Source of the DNA: Schlegelella_A sp036272325
GTDB lineage: Bacteria > Pseudomonadota > Gammaproteobacteria > Burkholderiales > Burkholderiaceae_C
Direction of reading: 5' to 3'
Assembly: GCA_036272325.1 (NCBI GenBank)
Contig: DATAYY010000134.1
Location: forward strand, 1 to 36,248
DNA length: 36,248 nucleotides
The translations under genes were made by a program, and so were the position numbers. Shown here in pieces: positions 26,736 to 35,253 of the stretch. Below the pieces are notes generated by a model, which made no database searches, was not told the origin of the DNA, and saw nothing but the letters and a program-made list of their open reading frames with translations. Each line of letters starts with the position of its first letter. Positions within the stretch are counted from its first letter, which is position 1.

Positions 26736-27978
26736 GGACGCGCCAGGCGCGCAACATCCCGCGCCACGCCGCCGCCGCGACGGGGTCGCGCGCGCGCTGC
26801 AGCGCCAGGTAGCGGCGAAGCACGACCCAGGCGCTGGCCGCGAGCAACGCCGTGATCGTGCTCGCGAGCACGATCAATGTGCGCGAGGGCTTCGACTTGT
26901 GGTCGGGCAGTTGCGCGATGTCGACCCGCTGCAGCGGAGGCCCTTCCTTGGCCTCGTCGAGCTTGGCGATCTCGTACTGACGCACCATGCCTTCGAGAAG
27001 CGCCTCCTGCAGCTTCAGCTCGCGCCGCGCGCGCACGTAGTCGATCGAGGCCTCCGGAATCTTGCCGACTGGCATGTCGACCGCGCTGCCGGGTGCGCCG
27101 CCCTGCGCCGACTCCATGCGCGCGAGCTCGGCGCGCAGCCCGCCCAGCTCGGAGCTGAGGCGGATCACGGCGGGGTTCTGCTCGGTCGCCGACGTCCGTA
27201 GCACGCGCAGCTGGACCTCGCGCTCGGCGATCTGCGCGCGCAGCAGCGCCGCGCCGGTGATCAGCGCCTCGGCCTGCTTGTCGAGCACGATGACGCCCGA
27301 CTTCTCCTGTACGACCTTCAGCGACAACTCGGCCTTGATCAGGTTCTCTTTTGTTTCCTGCAGTCGCTTTTCGAAGAAGACGCGGCGCAGCTGCGCGTCC
27401 GAGACGGCGAGTCGGCCGAGCAGCTGGGTGACCTCGGCTTCGTGGGCGTTGGCGAGGTCGGCCGCGAACTTCGGGTCCTTGTCGTCGACCTCGACCGCGA
27501 TGACGCCGCTCTTCTTGTCGGACGTGACGCGGACGTAGCTCGGGAAGACCTTGCGCAGCGTCTCGAAGGTGTCGACGTCGTAGTGCTTTCTGAGTTCGAA
27601 GCGGCTGTCGAGGCCACGCAGGACGCTGTCGCTCTTCAGCAGCGCAACGTAGAGATCGTCCGGCGTCTTGGAGGAAAGGCCGGCAATCCCGCCGAGGCCG
27701 CTGAGCGCGCCCAGGGAAGCGAGCGCCGCTGCCGAGCCGCCTTGCTGTTGCGAGACGGGAGCGAGGAACGACGCCCGCGCGGTGTAGATCGGCGGCAGCA
27801 GCAGCGCGACGACGAGCGAGACGAGCGCGACCGCGCCTGTGACGCCGGCAATGGTCTTCTTCCTCTCGCCGAGCCAGGTCAGGAGCTCAGTCAGCGAGAC
27901 GGCAGGGACGTCGTCGTCCTCGGTGTCGTAGAGCGCCTGCAGAGCGGCCTGGGGCGTGGTCGAGTCAGCGCTAAGCAC
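26728..27978 (-). CDS. Wzz/GNVR-type polysaccharide co-polymerase
   Basis: A 416-residue inner-membrane protein of the chain-length determinant family. It has a cytoplasmic N terminus, membrane helix 1 at about 43-63, a large periplasmic part with Wzz (from LPPIYTARASFL), long coiled-coil stretches at about 175-260 and 310-345, a proline-rich SKPSR motif (362-366), and helix 2 at about 368-387. There is no C-terminal tyrosine kinase domain, so the kinase, if used, is separate. Its start lies 2 bases after the stop of the SLBB export gene, so the two form an operon and probably span the envelope together. The polymer is unknown because no glycosyltransferase, polymerase or flippase gene is nearby. 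Confidence 0.88.
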   Translation of the reverse strand: MLSADSTTPQAALQALYDTEDDDVPAVSLTELLTWLGERKKTIAGVTGAVALVSLVVALLLPPIYTARASFLAPVSQQQGGSAAALASLGALSGLGGIAGLSSKTPDDLYVALLKSDSVLRGLDSRFELRKHYDVDTFETLRKVFPSYVRVTSDKKSGVIAVEVDDKDPKFAADLANAHEAEVTQLLGRLAVSDAQLRRVFFEKRLQETKENLIKAELSLKVVQEKSGVIVLDKQAEALITGAALLRAQIAEREVQLRVLRTSATEQNPAVIRLSSELGGLRAELARMESAQGGAPGSAVDMPVGKIPEASIDYVRARRELKLQEALLEGMVRQYEIAKLDEAKEGPPLQRVDIAQLPDHKSKPSRTLIVLASTITALLAASAWVVLRRYLALQRARDPVAAAAWRGMLRAWRVRR

Positions 27979-27980
27979 GG

Positions 27981-30614
27981 TCAGAGGCTGAGGGTGTGGA
28001 TCGCGGCAATGCCGATGCCGAACCCGGAGATGATCTGCGCGAAGTCCTTGAGATTGCGCACGAAGGCGCGACCCCAGGTCTCGTAGTCGAGCTGGTTCGG
28101 GACGACGAGCGCGTCGCCCGGCTGCAGGACCTGCGACTCGAGGCCGGCGCGACCGAAGAAACCCCGGCGGTCCGCCGCGCTGCTGACGGTCCCGTCGGCG
28201 CGCAGAATGAACATATTCTCCGTGTCGGCGCCCTCGTCCGCGCCCGCCAGACGCAGGTAGTCGCCCGCCGTTCGGCCCGGCTTCCAGATGAAGGCGTTGC
28301 TGTTGACGACCGCGCCGGCGACGGTCACGAATCCGGGGCGCGGCGGGATGCTGATGCGGTCGCCGTGCTCGAGCGGCAGGTCGGGCAGCGCGTCGATGGT
28401 GTGGATGTCGGGTGTCAGCTCGAGAGCGATGCGACCGTTTGGTTGGATCCGCGACAGGCGCGTCACCTGCGCCTGCGTCGCGGCACTGCTCACGACTGTC
28501 GTCGACGCTGCGCCGGCAGCTTCGTCGCGCCGGTTCGCAGCGTCGCGCGCCGCTTGCACCGCCGAGAGTGCCTCGAGGCGGCTGATCGCGGTCTGCAGGT
28601 TCTCGCGCTGGCGCGCGCGCGTCTCCTCGCGGCTGAGATCGAGCCCGTAGACATAGGCCTGGGGCGTGAAGCCGCCGGCGCGGGCGAGCAGCTGCTTGAG
28701 TGTCTCGCCGGGCTGCAACTGATAGATCCCGGGCGCGTTGATCTCGCCTTCGAGCGAGACCAGGCGCGTCTGGCGCGCAACCGGGACGCGCACGTCCTTC
28801 TGGCTGTAGACGGTGACGACGTCGCCGGGCGCAAGCGCGACGTTGTTCGCCTCGTCGCCCTGAAGCACTGCCTTGCCGAGGTCGAATGGAATGACCTGCG
28901 TCGTGAGGTCGGGATTGAGTCGCTCGATGGTCGCGTAGTCCCAGTTCAACTCATCGAAGAGCGTCGTTGGAGTGCGCCGACCCCTCGAGACGGAGAGAAG
29001 ATCGTCTTGGCGGTTGCTGCGCTCGAGACGGTTGCGATCGTTGAGCTCGCGCTCGAGAGCCGACTGGCGATCGAAGGCGGTGCGATCGGGGGCCGTTCCG
29101 CGCAGCGTACCGATCGCCGTGCTGCCGATCGCATCGGCGGCGCCGGGCGGTTGATTGAGCTGGGTGGCGCTGCTGCGCTCGTCACTGCCGGAGCGGTCGA
29201 TGTTGCGATCGCTGCCGTTGACATTGCCCCGATCGGATTCTTCCCGCAGGCGCAGCCGATCCTTGTCGTCGATCGTCTGAACGAGCAGGTTCTTGCGGCG
29301 GTAGAAATCGGGCGTGATGAGCGCGTCGCGGTCGGGAATGAGGTCGCGGATGCGCATCCCGGGCGTGTACGGGTAGCGCAGCGGTTGCGCGACGTGGCCC
29401 TTCAGCGTCACCGCGTTGGCGAATTGCGGCGAGATCGCCAACAGCGTGACGACGTCGCCGTCGCGCACCTCCGTCTGCAGCCCGGACTGGTCGAGCTTGA
29501 ATGTCTGCACGAATCGCTTGGCGAGCGGCTGCGACGAGTCGATCCGTTCGAGCTGGACGCGATTGGGATTGGCCAGCACCGGGGCACCGCCGGCATAGCG
29601 GAGCACGTCGCGGATCGGCTCCTCGGCGTTCTTCAGCTCGAAGATCGCCGGGGTGTCGATCGCGCCGGTGACGGCAACGCGCGGCCCCGCCGGCTGGAAG
29701 ACGACGACGTCGCCGGCGACGAGCTGCACGTCCTTCGACTTGTCGCCCTGGCCGAGGAATTCGTAGACGTCGAGCTCGGAGATGATGTTGCCGTCGCGGC
29801 GCAGCAGCACCTTGCGCATCGACCCGGTCGGGCTCGGCCCGCCGGCGGCGACGATCGCCGACAGCAGCGTCGACTGGCTCGACAGCGTCACCACTCCCGG
29901 CCGCTGTGCCGGGCCGACGATGAAAACGCGCAGCCCGCGCAATTGGCCGAGCGAGACCGAGAGGTTGAAGTTGGTGAAGAGGCGGCCGATCTGGGCCCGC
30001 AGGTTGCGCTCGAGATCGGCTGCCTTGACGCCGGCGACGTTGAAGCTGCCGATCTTCGGCAGGTTGAGCATGCCGTTGCGGTCGACGGTGCTGCGGTAGT
30101 CGACGTCGATCGAGCCCCAGGCGCGGGTGATGATCTCGTCGCCGGGGCCGATCGTGTAGTCGGCCGAGACCGGGACGTTGTCGAGCGATTGGAAGCTGTC
30201 GGCGGCCTGCGCGAAGAAGCTCGAGCCGAAGATCGGCAGTAGCCGCCCGGTCGCACCCTCGACGAAGCGCTGGAACTCGGTCGGCTTCGGCGGCGGCGCC
30301 GGCTCGGTGCGGCGCGGAAAGTTGTCGGCGGCGCTGCGGCCGCGCGGCGGGGTGACGATGTCGAGGTTGCCGTTGTTCGCCGGCCGGCCGTTGATCGTCC
30401 CTTGCTGCGTGCCCGCCGCGGTGCCGGGCGACACGATGGCGCTGTCGGGCGGCTGCGTCCGCGGCGGGTAGGTCGGGGTCGTGAAGGTGCCGCCGGAGTC
30501 AGGCTCGTCGGCGGCGCGCGCCGGCAGCCAGGTCGCCAGCAACAGGGCCAGGATCAAGAGCAGGCCGAGCGCACCGGGCCGGCGCATCGGAAACGAGCAA
30601 GGAAACGACATCAT
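27981..30614 (-). CDS. SLBB-domain polysaccharide export outer-membrane protein (Wza-like, large)
   Basis: An 877-residue secreted protein. The signal peptide runs to about residue 34 (ARA). A Pro/Thr-rich linker follows to about 110. The poly-export domain (PF02563) starts at ADYTIGPGDEI (151-161). SLBB repeats are visible near 228-305 (VFIVGPAQRPG), 312-390 (AVTGAIDTPA), 402-430, 618-650 (SLEGEINAPGIYQL) and 762-840 (VTVAGAVVNSNAF). Residues 456-548 are a polar, Arg/Asp/Ser/Asn-rich insert between repeats. A hydrophobic stretch near 861-875 ends the protein. It is more than twice the length of E. coli Wza. The signal-peptide region has no acylated Cys consensus. Start could be 30614 or 30611, with no ribosome site seen. 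Operon with the Wzz-like gene; 151 bases of divergent spacer upstream hold no clear promoter. Confidence 0.9.
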   Translation of the reverse strand: MMSFPCSFPMRRPGALGLLLILALLLATWLPARAADEPDSGGTFTTPTYPPRTQPPDSAIVSPGTAAGTQQGTINGRPANNGNLDIVTPPRGRSAADNFPRRTEPAPPPKPTEFQRFVEGATGRLLPIFGSSFFAQAADSFQSLDNVPVSADYTIGPGDEIITRAWGSIDVDYRSTVDRNGMLNLPKIGSFNVAGVKAADLERNLRAQIGRLFTNFNLSVSLGQLRGLRVFIVGPAQRPGVVTLSSQSTLLSAIVAAGGPSPTGSMRKVLLRRDGNIISELDVYEFLGQGDKSKDVQLVAGDVVVFQPAGPRVAVTGAIDTPAIFELKNAEEPIRDVLRYAGGAPVLANPNRVQLERIDSSQPLAKRFVQTFKLDQSGLQTEVRDGDVVTLLAISPQFANAVTLKGHVAQPLRYPYTPGMRIRDLIPDRDALITPDFYRRKNLLVQTIDDKDRLRLREESDRGNVNGSDRNIDRSGSDERSSATQLNQPPGAADAIGSTAIGTLRGTAPDRTAFDRQSALERELNDRNRLERSNRQDDLLSVSRGRRTPTTLFDELNWDYATIERLNPDLTTQVIPFDLGKAVLQGDEANNVALAPGDVVTVYSQKDVRVPVARQTRLVSLEGEINAPGIYQLQPGETLKQLLARAGGFTPQAYVYGLDLSREETRARQRENLQTAISRLEALSAVQAARDAANRRDEAAGAASTTVVSSAATQAQVTRLSRIQPNGRIALELTPDIHTIDALPDLPLEHGDRISIPPRPGFVTVAGAVVNSNAFIWKPGRTAGDYLRLAGADEGADTENMFILRADGTVSSAADRRGFFGRAGLESQVLQPGDALVVPNQLDYETWGRAFVRNLKDFAQIISGFGIGIAAIHTLSL

Positions 30615-30765
30615 CGGGAACAGAGGGGCGCGGTACGCGCGAAGGCGCGGGCGGCATTATTGCGGCGCGCCGATGGTAGCGTCCCTTTCGCACCACCCGG
30701 CAGCGCCGCCTTTGCCTTTGCTTTGCGGTTATTGTCGGGATCGGACGGCGGAGGAACGGCGGCGG

Positions 30766-31284
30766 ATGGCGCGGGTGGCATCGAAGCGGAGAGCGAAAGC
30801 GCCCAGGATCGACCTTCGTCGGCCGACGACGGCAGCCGAACTCGCGAGCACGGTCGAGATCTTTCGCGAGTACGCCGACAGTCTCGAGGTCGATCTCTGC
30901 TTCCAGAATTTCGACGCCGAGCTCGCTTCACTGCCGGGCGAATACGCGTTGCCGCGCGGTCAGCTGCTGCTGGCGTTCGTCGACGACGAGCTTGCCGGCT
31001 GTGGGGCGCTGCGGCCATTTGCCGATGCCGACGATGGCAACGCCTGCGAGATGAAGCGCCTTTACGTGCGGCCGCGCTTTCGCGGCGTCGGCCTCGGCCG
31101 CGTCCTCGCCCAGGCGCTGTTCGATGAGGCCCGCCGCGCTGGCTACTCGACGGTCCTGCTCGATACTCTCGACGACATGGAAGCGGCGCGCGAGCTTTAT
31201 GCGACGCTCGGTTTCGTCGAGGTACCGCCGTATTACTTCAACCCGATCGCGGGCGCCCACTACTTGAAGGCCGAGCTGAAATGA
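30766..31284 (+). CDS. GNAT family N-acetyltransferase
   Basis: A 172-residue acetyltransferase. An N-terminal basic stretch is followed by the GNAT fold. The acetyl-CoA-binding loop is RFRGVGLGR (about 107-115) after the strand CEMKRLYVRP. DTLDDMEAARELYATLGF and the NPIAGAHYL ending are typical of a widespread branch of unknown substrate. GGAGGAA ten bases upstream supports the ATG at 30766. The TGA overlaps the aldose-epimerase ATG (ATGA). The acceptor is unknown. Confidence 0.9.
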   Translation: MARVASKRRAKAPRIDLRRPTTAAELASTVEIFREYADSLEVDLCFQNFDAELASLPGEYALPRGQLLLAFVDDELAGCGALRPFADADDGNACEMKRLYVRPRFRGVGLGRVLAQALFDEARRAGYSTVLLDTLDDMEAARELYATLGFVEVPPYYFNPIAGAHYLKAELK

Positions 31285-32165
31285 CGGGCGCCGTCGCGGC
31301 CGACGCGGTCGCAGATGCGAGCGCGCGCTTCGAGCTTCGGGCCGGTGCGCTCCGGCTCGCGGTCCGCCCCGACCTCGGCGGCGCGGTCGCGGGCCTCTGG
31401 CATGGCGAAACGCCGATCCTGCGCTCGACCGAGCCGGGCCAGCTCGGCTCGGCGCGCGAGGCGGCGATGTTCCCGCTCGTGCCGTACTCGAACCGGCTCG
31501 GCTACCGGCGCTTGCGCTGGCGCGGCCGCGACTACACGACGCGCGCCAACGTCGCCGATTCGCCGCACTCGCTGCACGGCGTCGGCTGGCAACGGCCGTG
31601 GCGGATCGTGTCGTCGAGCGCGCTCGAGGTCGTGCTCGAGCTGCGCCACGACGGCGACGCCGACTGGCCGTTTGCCTTCACCGCGCGCCAGTACCTCGCG
31701 CTCGACGCGGCGTCGTTCAGCGCCCGCCTGCAGCTCGCCAACGACGCCGCCATCGAGCAGCCCGCCGGCCTCGGCTGGCACCCGAGCTTCGCCAGGCGCG
31801 CGCGCAGCCGCATGCACATCGAGCTTTCGCACCGCTGGGACGCCGACGCGACGCTGCTGCCGACGCGCAAGGTCGCGCAGCACGGCATCGACAGCGACCT
31901 GTCGCACCTCGGCTTCGACAACTGCTTCGAAGGCTGGCGCGGCCCGGCGCGGATCCGCGACGAGCGCTTCTCGCTCCAGCTCTCGTCGTCACTGACCCGG
32001 CTTGTTGTCTACACGCCCGCCGACCGCGACTACTTCTGCGTCGAGCCCGTGAGCCACGTCAGCAACGCGATCCACATGGCCGATCCGGCGGCGCATGGCA
32101 TCGTCGCGCTCGCTCCCACCGCAACGATCGAAGCCTCGATGCGTCTCGACGTCGCGGTGTTGTGA
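31281..32165 (+). CDS. Aldose 1-epimerase family protein
   Basis: A 294-residue protein of the galactose mutarotase superfamily, which interconverts alpha and beta anomers of sugars. Family features are FPLVPYSNRLGY (about 64-75), HSLHGVGWQRPW with the likely catalytic His, GLGWHPSF with the second His, and CVEPVSHVSNA with the probable general-base Glu. It looks complete and cytoplasmic. It is coupled to the acetyltransferase by an ATGA overlap. The neighbouring polysaccharide export genes are on the other strand, so a link to sugar polymers is possible but unproven. Confidence 0.88.
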   Translation: MTGAVAADAVADASARFELRAGALRLAVRPDLGGAVAGLWHGETPILRSTEPGQLGSAREAAMFPLVPYSNRLGYRRLRWRGRDYTTRANVADSPHSLHGVGWQRPWRIVSSSALEVVLELRHDGDADWPFAFTARQYLALDAASFSARLQLANDAAIEQPAGLGWHPSFARRARSRMHIELSHRWDADATLLPTRKVAQHGIDSDLSHLGFDNCFEGWRGPARIRDERFSLQLSSSLTRLVVYTPADRDYFCVEPVSHVSNAIHMADPAAHGIVALAPTATIEASMRLDVAVL

Positions 32166-32209
32166 CGGCGCGCCCTGCGGGCGGCGGCCGCGGACCCTGA
32201 TGGCTCGCG

Positions 32210-33319
32210 CTACCGCGCGCGCGGCGCGAAGGTGCGGGTGGCGCCGACGGCGAGTACTGTGAACGCGTCGTCGGCGAGCCCGGCCTGGCGCGCGGCGCGG
32301 GCGAGCGCCTGTGGCGGCTCGTCGAGCGGCTCGTCGGTCAGTTGGAACGTGCCCCAATGGATGCCGATCGAGTGCTCGACGGCCAGGTCGCGATGGATCT
32401 GCACCGCCTCGGCGGGGTCGACGTGTTGCGAGCGCATGAACCAGCGCGGTTCGTAGGCGCCGATCGGGATCAGCGCCAGATCGAAGCCGCGGCCGGCACC
32501 GTGGCGCGCGGCGAAGCGCTGGTGGATGTCGGCGAAGTCATTCGAGTAGGCGGTGTCGCCGGCGAACCAGACCTGGAAGTCGGGCGCGAAGATCGCGTAG
32601 CTGCCCCAGAGCGTCATCATCCGGTCGGTCAGCGATCGACCCGACCAGTGCTGCGCCGGCGTGAAGACGATCTCGACCGCGCCGATGCGCGCGCTCTGCC
32701 ACCAGTCGAGCTCGACCGCATGATCGATGCCGAGCTCCGCAAGCCAGGTCTTGATGCCGAGCGGCACGACGAAGAGCGGCGGCCCGCCGGCTTGCGCGGC
32801 CAGGGCGCGAACGCTCGCTTCGTCGAGATGATCGTAGTGGTTGTGCGAGATCAGCACGGCGTCGACGTGCGGAAGCCCGGCGACCGCGATTCCGGGTGCC
32901 ACCTGCCGCTTCGGGCCGAGGAACGAGAACGGCGACGCGCGTTCGGAGAAGATCGGATCGGTGAGCAGGTTGATGCCGCCGGCCTGAATGAGCGTCGTCG
33001 CGTGGCCGATCCATGTCACCGACGGCACCATGGCGGCGCCGGCGGCGGCGTTGGCGCGCAGGAAGTCGAGGTCGGGCGCCACGCGCGGCGTCGGCTGCTG
33101 CGGCGGCTTCGGCAGCCCGGCGCGCGAAGCCGCCATCTTCCATTGCAGCAACGCGCCGAGTCCCTTCGGCTCGAACTCGACGTAGTTGTTCTGGAAGCGC
33201 TCGCCGCGACGCGGCGCGCCGCTCCCGGCAGGCGCATCGGCGCGCGTCATCGTCATCGCGGCGGTGCCTGCCAGCGCAAGGGCGACGATGGTGGCAAGGC
33301 GAAAAATGCGAGGCGGCAT
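32210..33319 (-). CDS. Secreted metallo-beta-lactamase-fold hydrolase (NAPE-PLD/UlaG-like)
   Basis: A 369-residue protein with a likely signal peptide (PPRIF, hydrophobic core to about 22, ADA). The metallo-beta-lactamase domain holds SHNHYDHLD with H159, H161, D163 and H164 as zinc ligands. It also has WIGHATTLI, AGDTAYSND with the bridging Asp, and a late His in IGIHWGTF. This arrangement matches the NAPE-PLD-like lipase/phosphodiesterase branch. The start at 33319 gives the signal peptide; the frame is open further upstream but would cross the shared promoter and atpI. No strong ribosome site. It is divergent from the ATP synthase operon, with 112 bases between starts. Substrate unknown. 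Confidence 0.87.
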   Translation of the reverse strand: MPPRIFRLATIVALALAGTAAMTMTRADAPAGSGAPRRGERFQNNYVEFEPKGLGALLQWKMAASRAGLPKPPQQPTPRVAPDLDFLRANAAAGAAMVPSVTWIGHATTLIQAGGINLLTDPIFSERASPFSFLGPKRQVAPGIAVAGLPHVDAVLISHNHYDHLDEASVRALAAQAGGPPLFVVPLGIKTWLAELGIDHAVELDWWQSARIGAVEIVFTPAQHWSGRSLTDRMMTLWGSYAIFAPDFQVWFAGDTAYSNDFADIHQRFAARHGAGRGFDLALIPIGAYEPRWFMRSQHVDPAEAVQIHRDLAVEHSIGIHWGTFQLTDEPLDEPPQALARAARQAGLADDAFTVLAVGATRTFAPRAR

Positions 33320-33409
33320 CGGTGTTGGCGGGTCATGGTCGCACGGCGGGGTGATTCGGAGGCGAGCATCGAGGTTTCGGAGGACTCGGACTGTCGCGGA
33401 ACGCTCGGG

Positions 33410-33423
33410 TTTATACGTATAAT
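33410..33423. promoter_or_regulatory. Palindromic, possibly bidirectional -10 region before atpI
   Basis: TTATACGTATAA (33411-33422) is a perfect 12-base palindrome in an otherwise GC-rich gap. On the plus strand it supplies a perfect TATAAT (33418-33423) for the atp operon; on the minus strand it supplies TATAAA (33415-33410) for the metallo-hydrolase gene. No good -35 is visible on either side. Confidence 0.6.
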
Positions 33424-33431
33424 CTTGGGCT

Positions 33432-33944
33432 GTGCTGAAAGTCGCCATCCCGCGCCCTGCTCTCGACGCGGTGACCCGCGGCGACCGTCGCCTGCTTGCC
33501 AGACGCAACTTCGACGACGACGTCGATGAGCGTCCGTTCAAGCCGCTGACGCGCGCCGAGGCGGAGACGTTTCGGCGCGAGCATCCGCCGCTTTCGCCTT
33601 GGCGTGTCGTCGCCGCCCAAGTCGTGCTCGGCATTGTCGCTGCGGCGGCGGCCGGGCTCGTCGCCGGCAAGGTCGGGGCCGTCTCGGCGCTCTACGGCGC
33701 GGCGGTCGTCGCGGTGCCGGGGGCCTTGATGGCGCGCGGCGCAACGAGCAGACTCTCGTCCCTGTCGCCGGCGATCAGCGCCGTCAGCATGCTGTCGTGG
33801 GCCTTCGCCAAGATCGCGCTATCGATCGCGATGCTGGTGCTCGCCGCGCGCATCGTCCCGGGCGTCGTCTGGCCGGCGTTGCTGGCGTCGATGGTGCTGT
33901 GCATGCAGTCGTACTGGTTCGCGCTGCTCTGGCGCAACCGCTGA
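33432..33944 (+). CDS. atpI: ATP synthase subunit I, long Burkholderiales form
   Basis: A 170-residue membrane protein, first gene of the ATP synthase operon; AtpI helps assemble the c-ring. A soluble N-terminal extension of about 55 residues contains the Burkholderiales motif FKPLTRAEAETFR followed by SPWRVVAAQ. Four membrane helices follow, with ALYGAAVVAVPGALMARG and WAFAKIALSIAML. The GTG at 33432 lies only 8 bases after the TATAAT, so the transcript would start at or just before the codon, without a ribosome site. A second in-frame GTG at 33471 also lacks one. Either start keeps the conserved part. Confidence 0.82.
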   Translation: MLKVAIPRPALDAVTRGDRRLLARRNFDDDVDERPFKPLTRAEAETFRREHPPLSPWRVVAAQVVLGIVAAAAAGLVAGKVGAVSALYGAAVVAVPGALMARGATSRLSSLSPAISAVSMLSWAFAKIALSIAMLVLAARIVPGVVWPALLASMVLCMQSYWFALLWRNR

Positions 33945-33978
33945 TTTTCTCGACAGGAACCGATCCGGACCGACGCGA

Positions 33979-34875
33979 ATGGCCGCAGAAGAACACGCTC
34001 TCACGCCCGGTGAATACATCATTCACCACCTGACCCATTTCGGCACCGGCAAGCCGAAGGGACTGATCGATTTCTCGGTCGTCAACTTCGACTCGGTGCT
34101 GATCTCGGGACTCCTCGGCGCCGTCTGCTGCTTCCTGCTCTGGCGCGCGGCGCGCAAGGCCACTCCTGGAGTCCCGGGCCGCTTCCAGGCCGCGGTCGAA
34201 ATCCTGTTCGAGCTGGTCGAAAACGAAGCCAAGGGCATGATCAACAGCGCGCAGAGCCGGAAGTTCGTCGCCCCGCTCGCGCTCACCGTGTTCCTCTGGG
34301 TCCTGCTGTTGAATGCGATGGACCTGTTGCCGGTCGACCTGCTGCCGCTCGTCTGGAGCGGGATCTACGGCGCCGCGGGCCACGATCCCGAGCATGCATA
34401 CCTGCGCGTCGTGCCGACCGCCGATCTCTCGATCACGATGGGCCTGTCGGTCGGCGTGCTGATCCTCGTCCTGATCTACAACATCAAGATCAAGGGCCTC
34501 GGCGGCTGGCTGCACGAGCTCTGCGTGGCGCCGTTCGGCAACGTCAAGCTGACCGGGAACCCGCTCAGCTGGCTCCTCTTCCTCCTCCTGGCGATCGTCA
34601 ATGTCGCCATGCAGCTGATCGAGTTCGTCTCGAAGACGGTCTCGCACGGCATGCGGCTGTTCGGCAACATGTACGCTGGCGAGCTGATCTTCCTGCTCAT
34701 CGCTCTGCTCGGCGGCGCCTTCGCGCTGACGCTCGGCGGGATCGCGTTGGCACTGCTGCACATCGTCGCCGGCACCGGCTGGGCGATCTTCCACATCCTG
34801 ATCATCACCATCCAGGCGTACGTCTTCATGATGCTGACGCTCGTCTACATCGGCCAGGCGCACGACGCGCACTGA
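33979..34875 (+). CDS. atpB: ATP synthase subunit a
   Basis: A 298-residue inner-membrane protein forming the proton half-channels of the FO motor. Five to six membrane helices are visible. The essential arginine is R226 in SHGMRLFGNMYAGE, and the partner polar helix near the end contains the conserved Gln in ITIQAYVFMMLTLVYIG. The N-terminal EYIIHHLTHF is typical of beta- and gammaproteobacteria. The start lies 34 bases after atpI. Confidence 0.95.
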   Translation: MAAEEHALTPGEYIIHHLTHFGTGKPKGLIDFSVVNFDSVLISGLLGAVCCFLLWRAARKATPGVPGRFQAAVEILFELVENEAKGMINSAQSRKFVAPLALTVFLWVLLLNAMDLLPVDLLPLVWSGIYGAAGHDPEHAYLRVVPTADLSITMGLSVGVLILVLIYNIKIKGLGGWLHELCVAPFGNVKLTGNPLSWLLFLLLAIVNVAMQLIEFVSKTVSHGMRLFGNMYAGELIFLLIALLGGAFALTLGGIALALLHIVAGTGWAIFHILIITIQAYVFMMLTLVYIGQAHDAH

Positions 34876-34930
34876 TTCGCTTCCGCTCTCCCTTTCAACT
34901 CGCTACCACTACAACTCTGGAGTCAACAAC
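34876..34930 (+). promoter_or_regulatory. Low-GC, pyrimidine-rich leader before atpE
   Basis: This 55-base gap is much less GC-rich than its surroundings, pyrimidine-rich, then CA-rich, and carries CTGGAG eight bases before the ATG. An unstructured leader of this kind is known to raise translation of the c subunit in E. coli, where about ten copies per complex are needed. The role here is inferred. Confidence 0.45.
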
Positions 34931-35194
34931 ATGGAACTCATCGGTCTCGTCGCCGTCGCCGCAGGTCTCATCATCGGCCTGGGCGCCCTCGGCGCCTGCG
35001 TCGGCGTCGGCATCATGGCCAGCAAGTACCTCGAATCGGCCGCGCGCCAGCCCGAGCTGATGAACGTGCTGCAGACCAAGGTGTTCCTGCTGCTCGGCCT
35101 GATCGACGCGTCGTTCATCATCGGCGCGGGCATCGCCCTCTGGTACACGACGGCGAATCCGTTCCTGGCCCAGATCGCTGCCCTGCCGAAGTAA
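34931..35194 (+). CDS. atpE: ATP synthase subunit c
   Basis: An 87-residue two-helix proteolipid of the rotating c-ring. The polar loop ARQPEL (R39-Q40-P41) and the proton-carrying acid D59 in LLGLIDASFIIG are present. There is no Na-binding signature around the acid, so it is a proton-type ring. A strong ribosome site and open leader support high expression. A hairpin lies in the gap to atpF. Confidence 0.96.
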   Translation: MELIGLVAVAAGLIIGLGALGACVGVGIMASKYLESAARQPELMNVLQTKVFLLLGLIDASFIIGAGIALWYTTANPFLAQIAALPK

Positions 35195-35211
35195 TTCGTC
35201 GGGCGACCCTT

Positions 35212-35228
35212 GCCGGCCGTGCGCCGGC
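35212..35228 (+). other. Hairpin between atpE and atpF
   Basis: GCCGGC-CGTGC-GCCGGC forms a perfect 6-bp stem 17 bases after the atpE stop, with no T-run. It could protect or partly end the upstream message, helping make more c subunit than b subunit. That is inference. Confidence 0.4.
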
Positions 35229-35253
35229 TTCGATCACTACACGAGCAAGCACC

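Noticed and set aside
27996..30242. Long plus-strand open frame opposite the SLBB gene
   Set aside because: Antisense shadow with biased Arg/Val/Asp/Glu content and no recognisable motif.
33320..33670. N-terminal extension of the metallo-hydrolase to 33670
   Set aside because: It would cross the palindromic promoter and the start of atpI, and would bury the signal peptide that begins at 33319.
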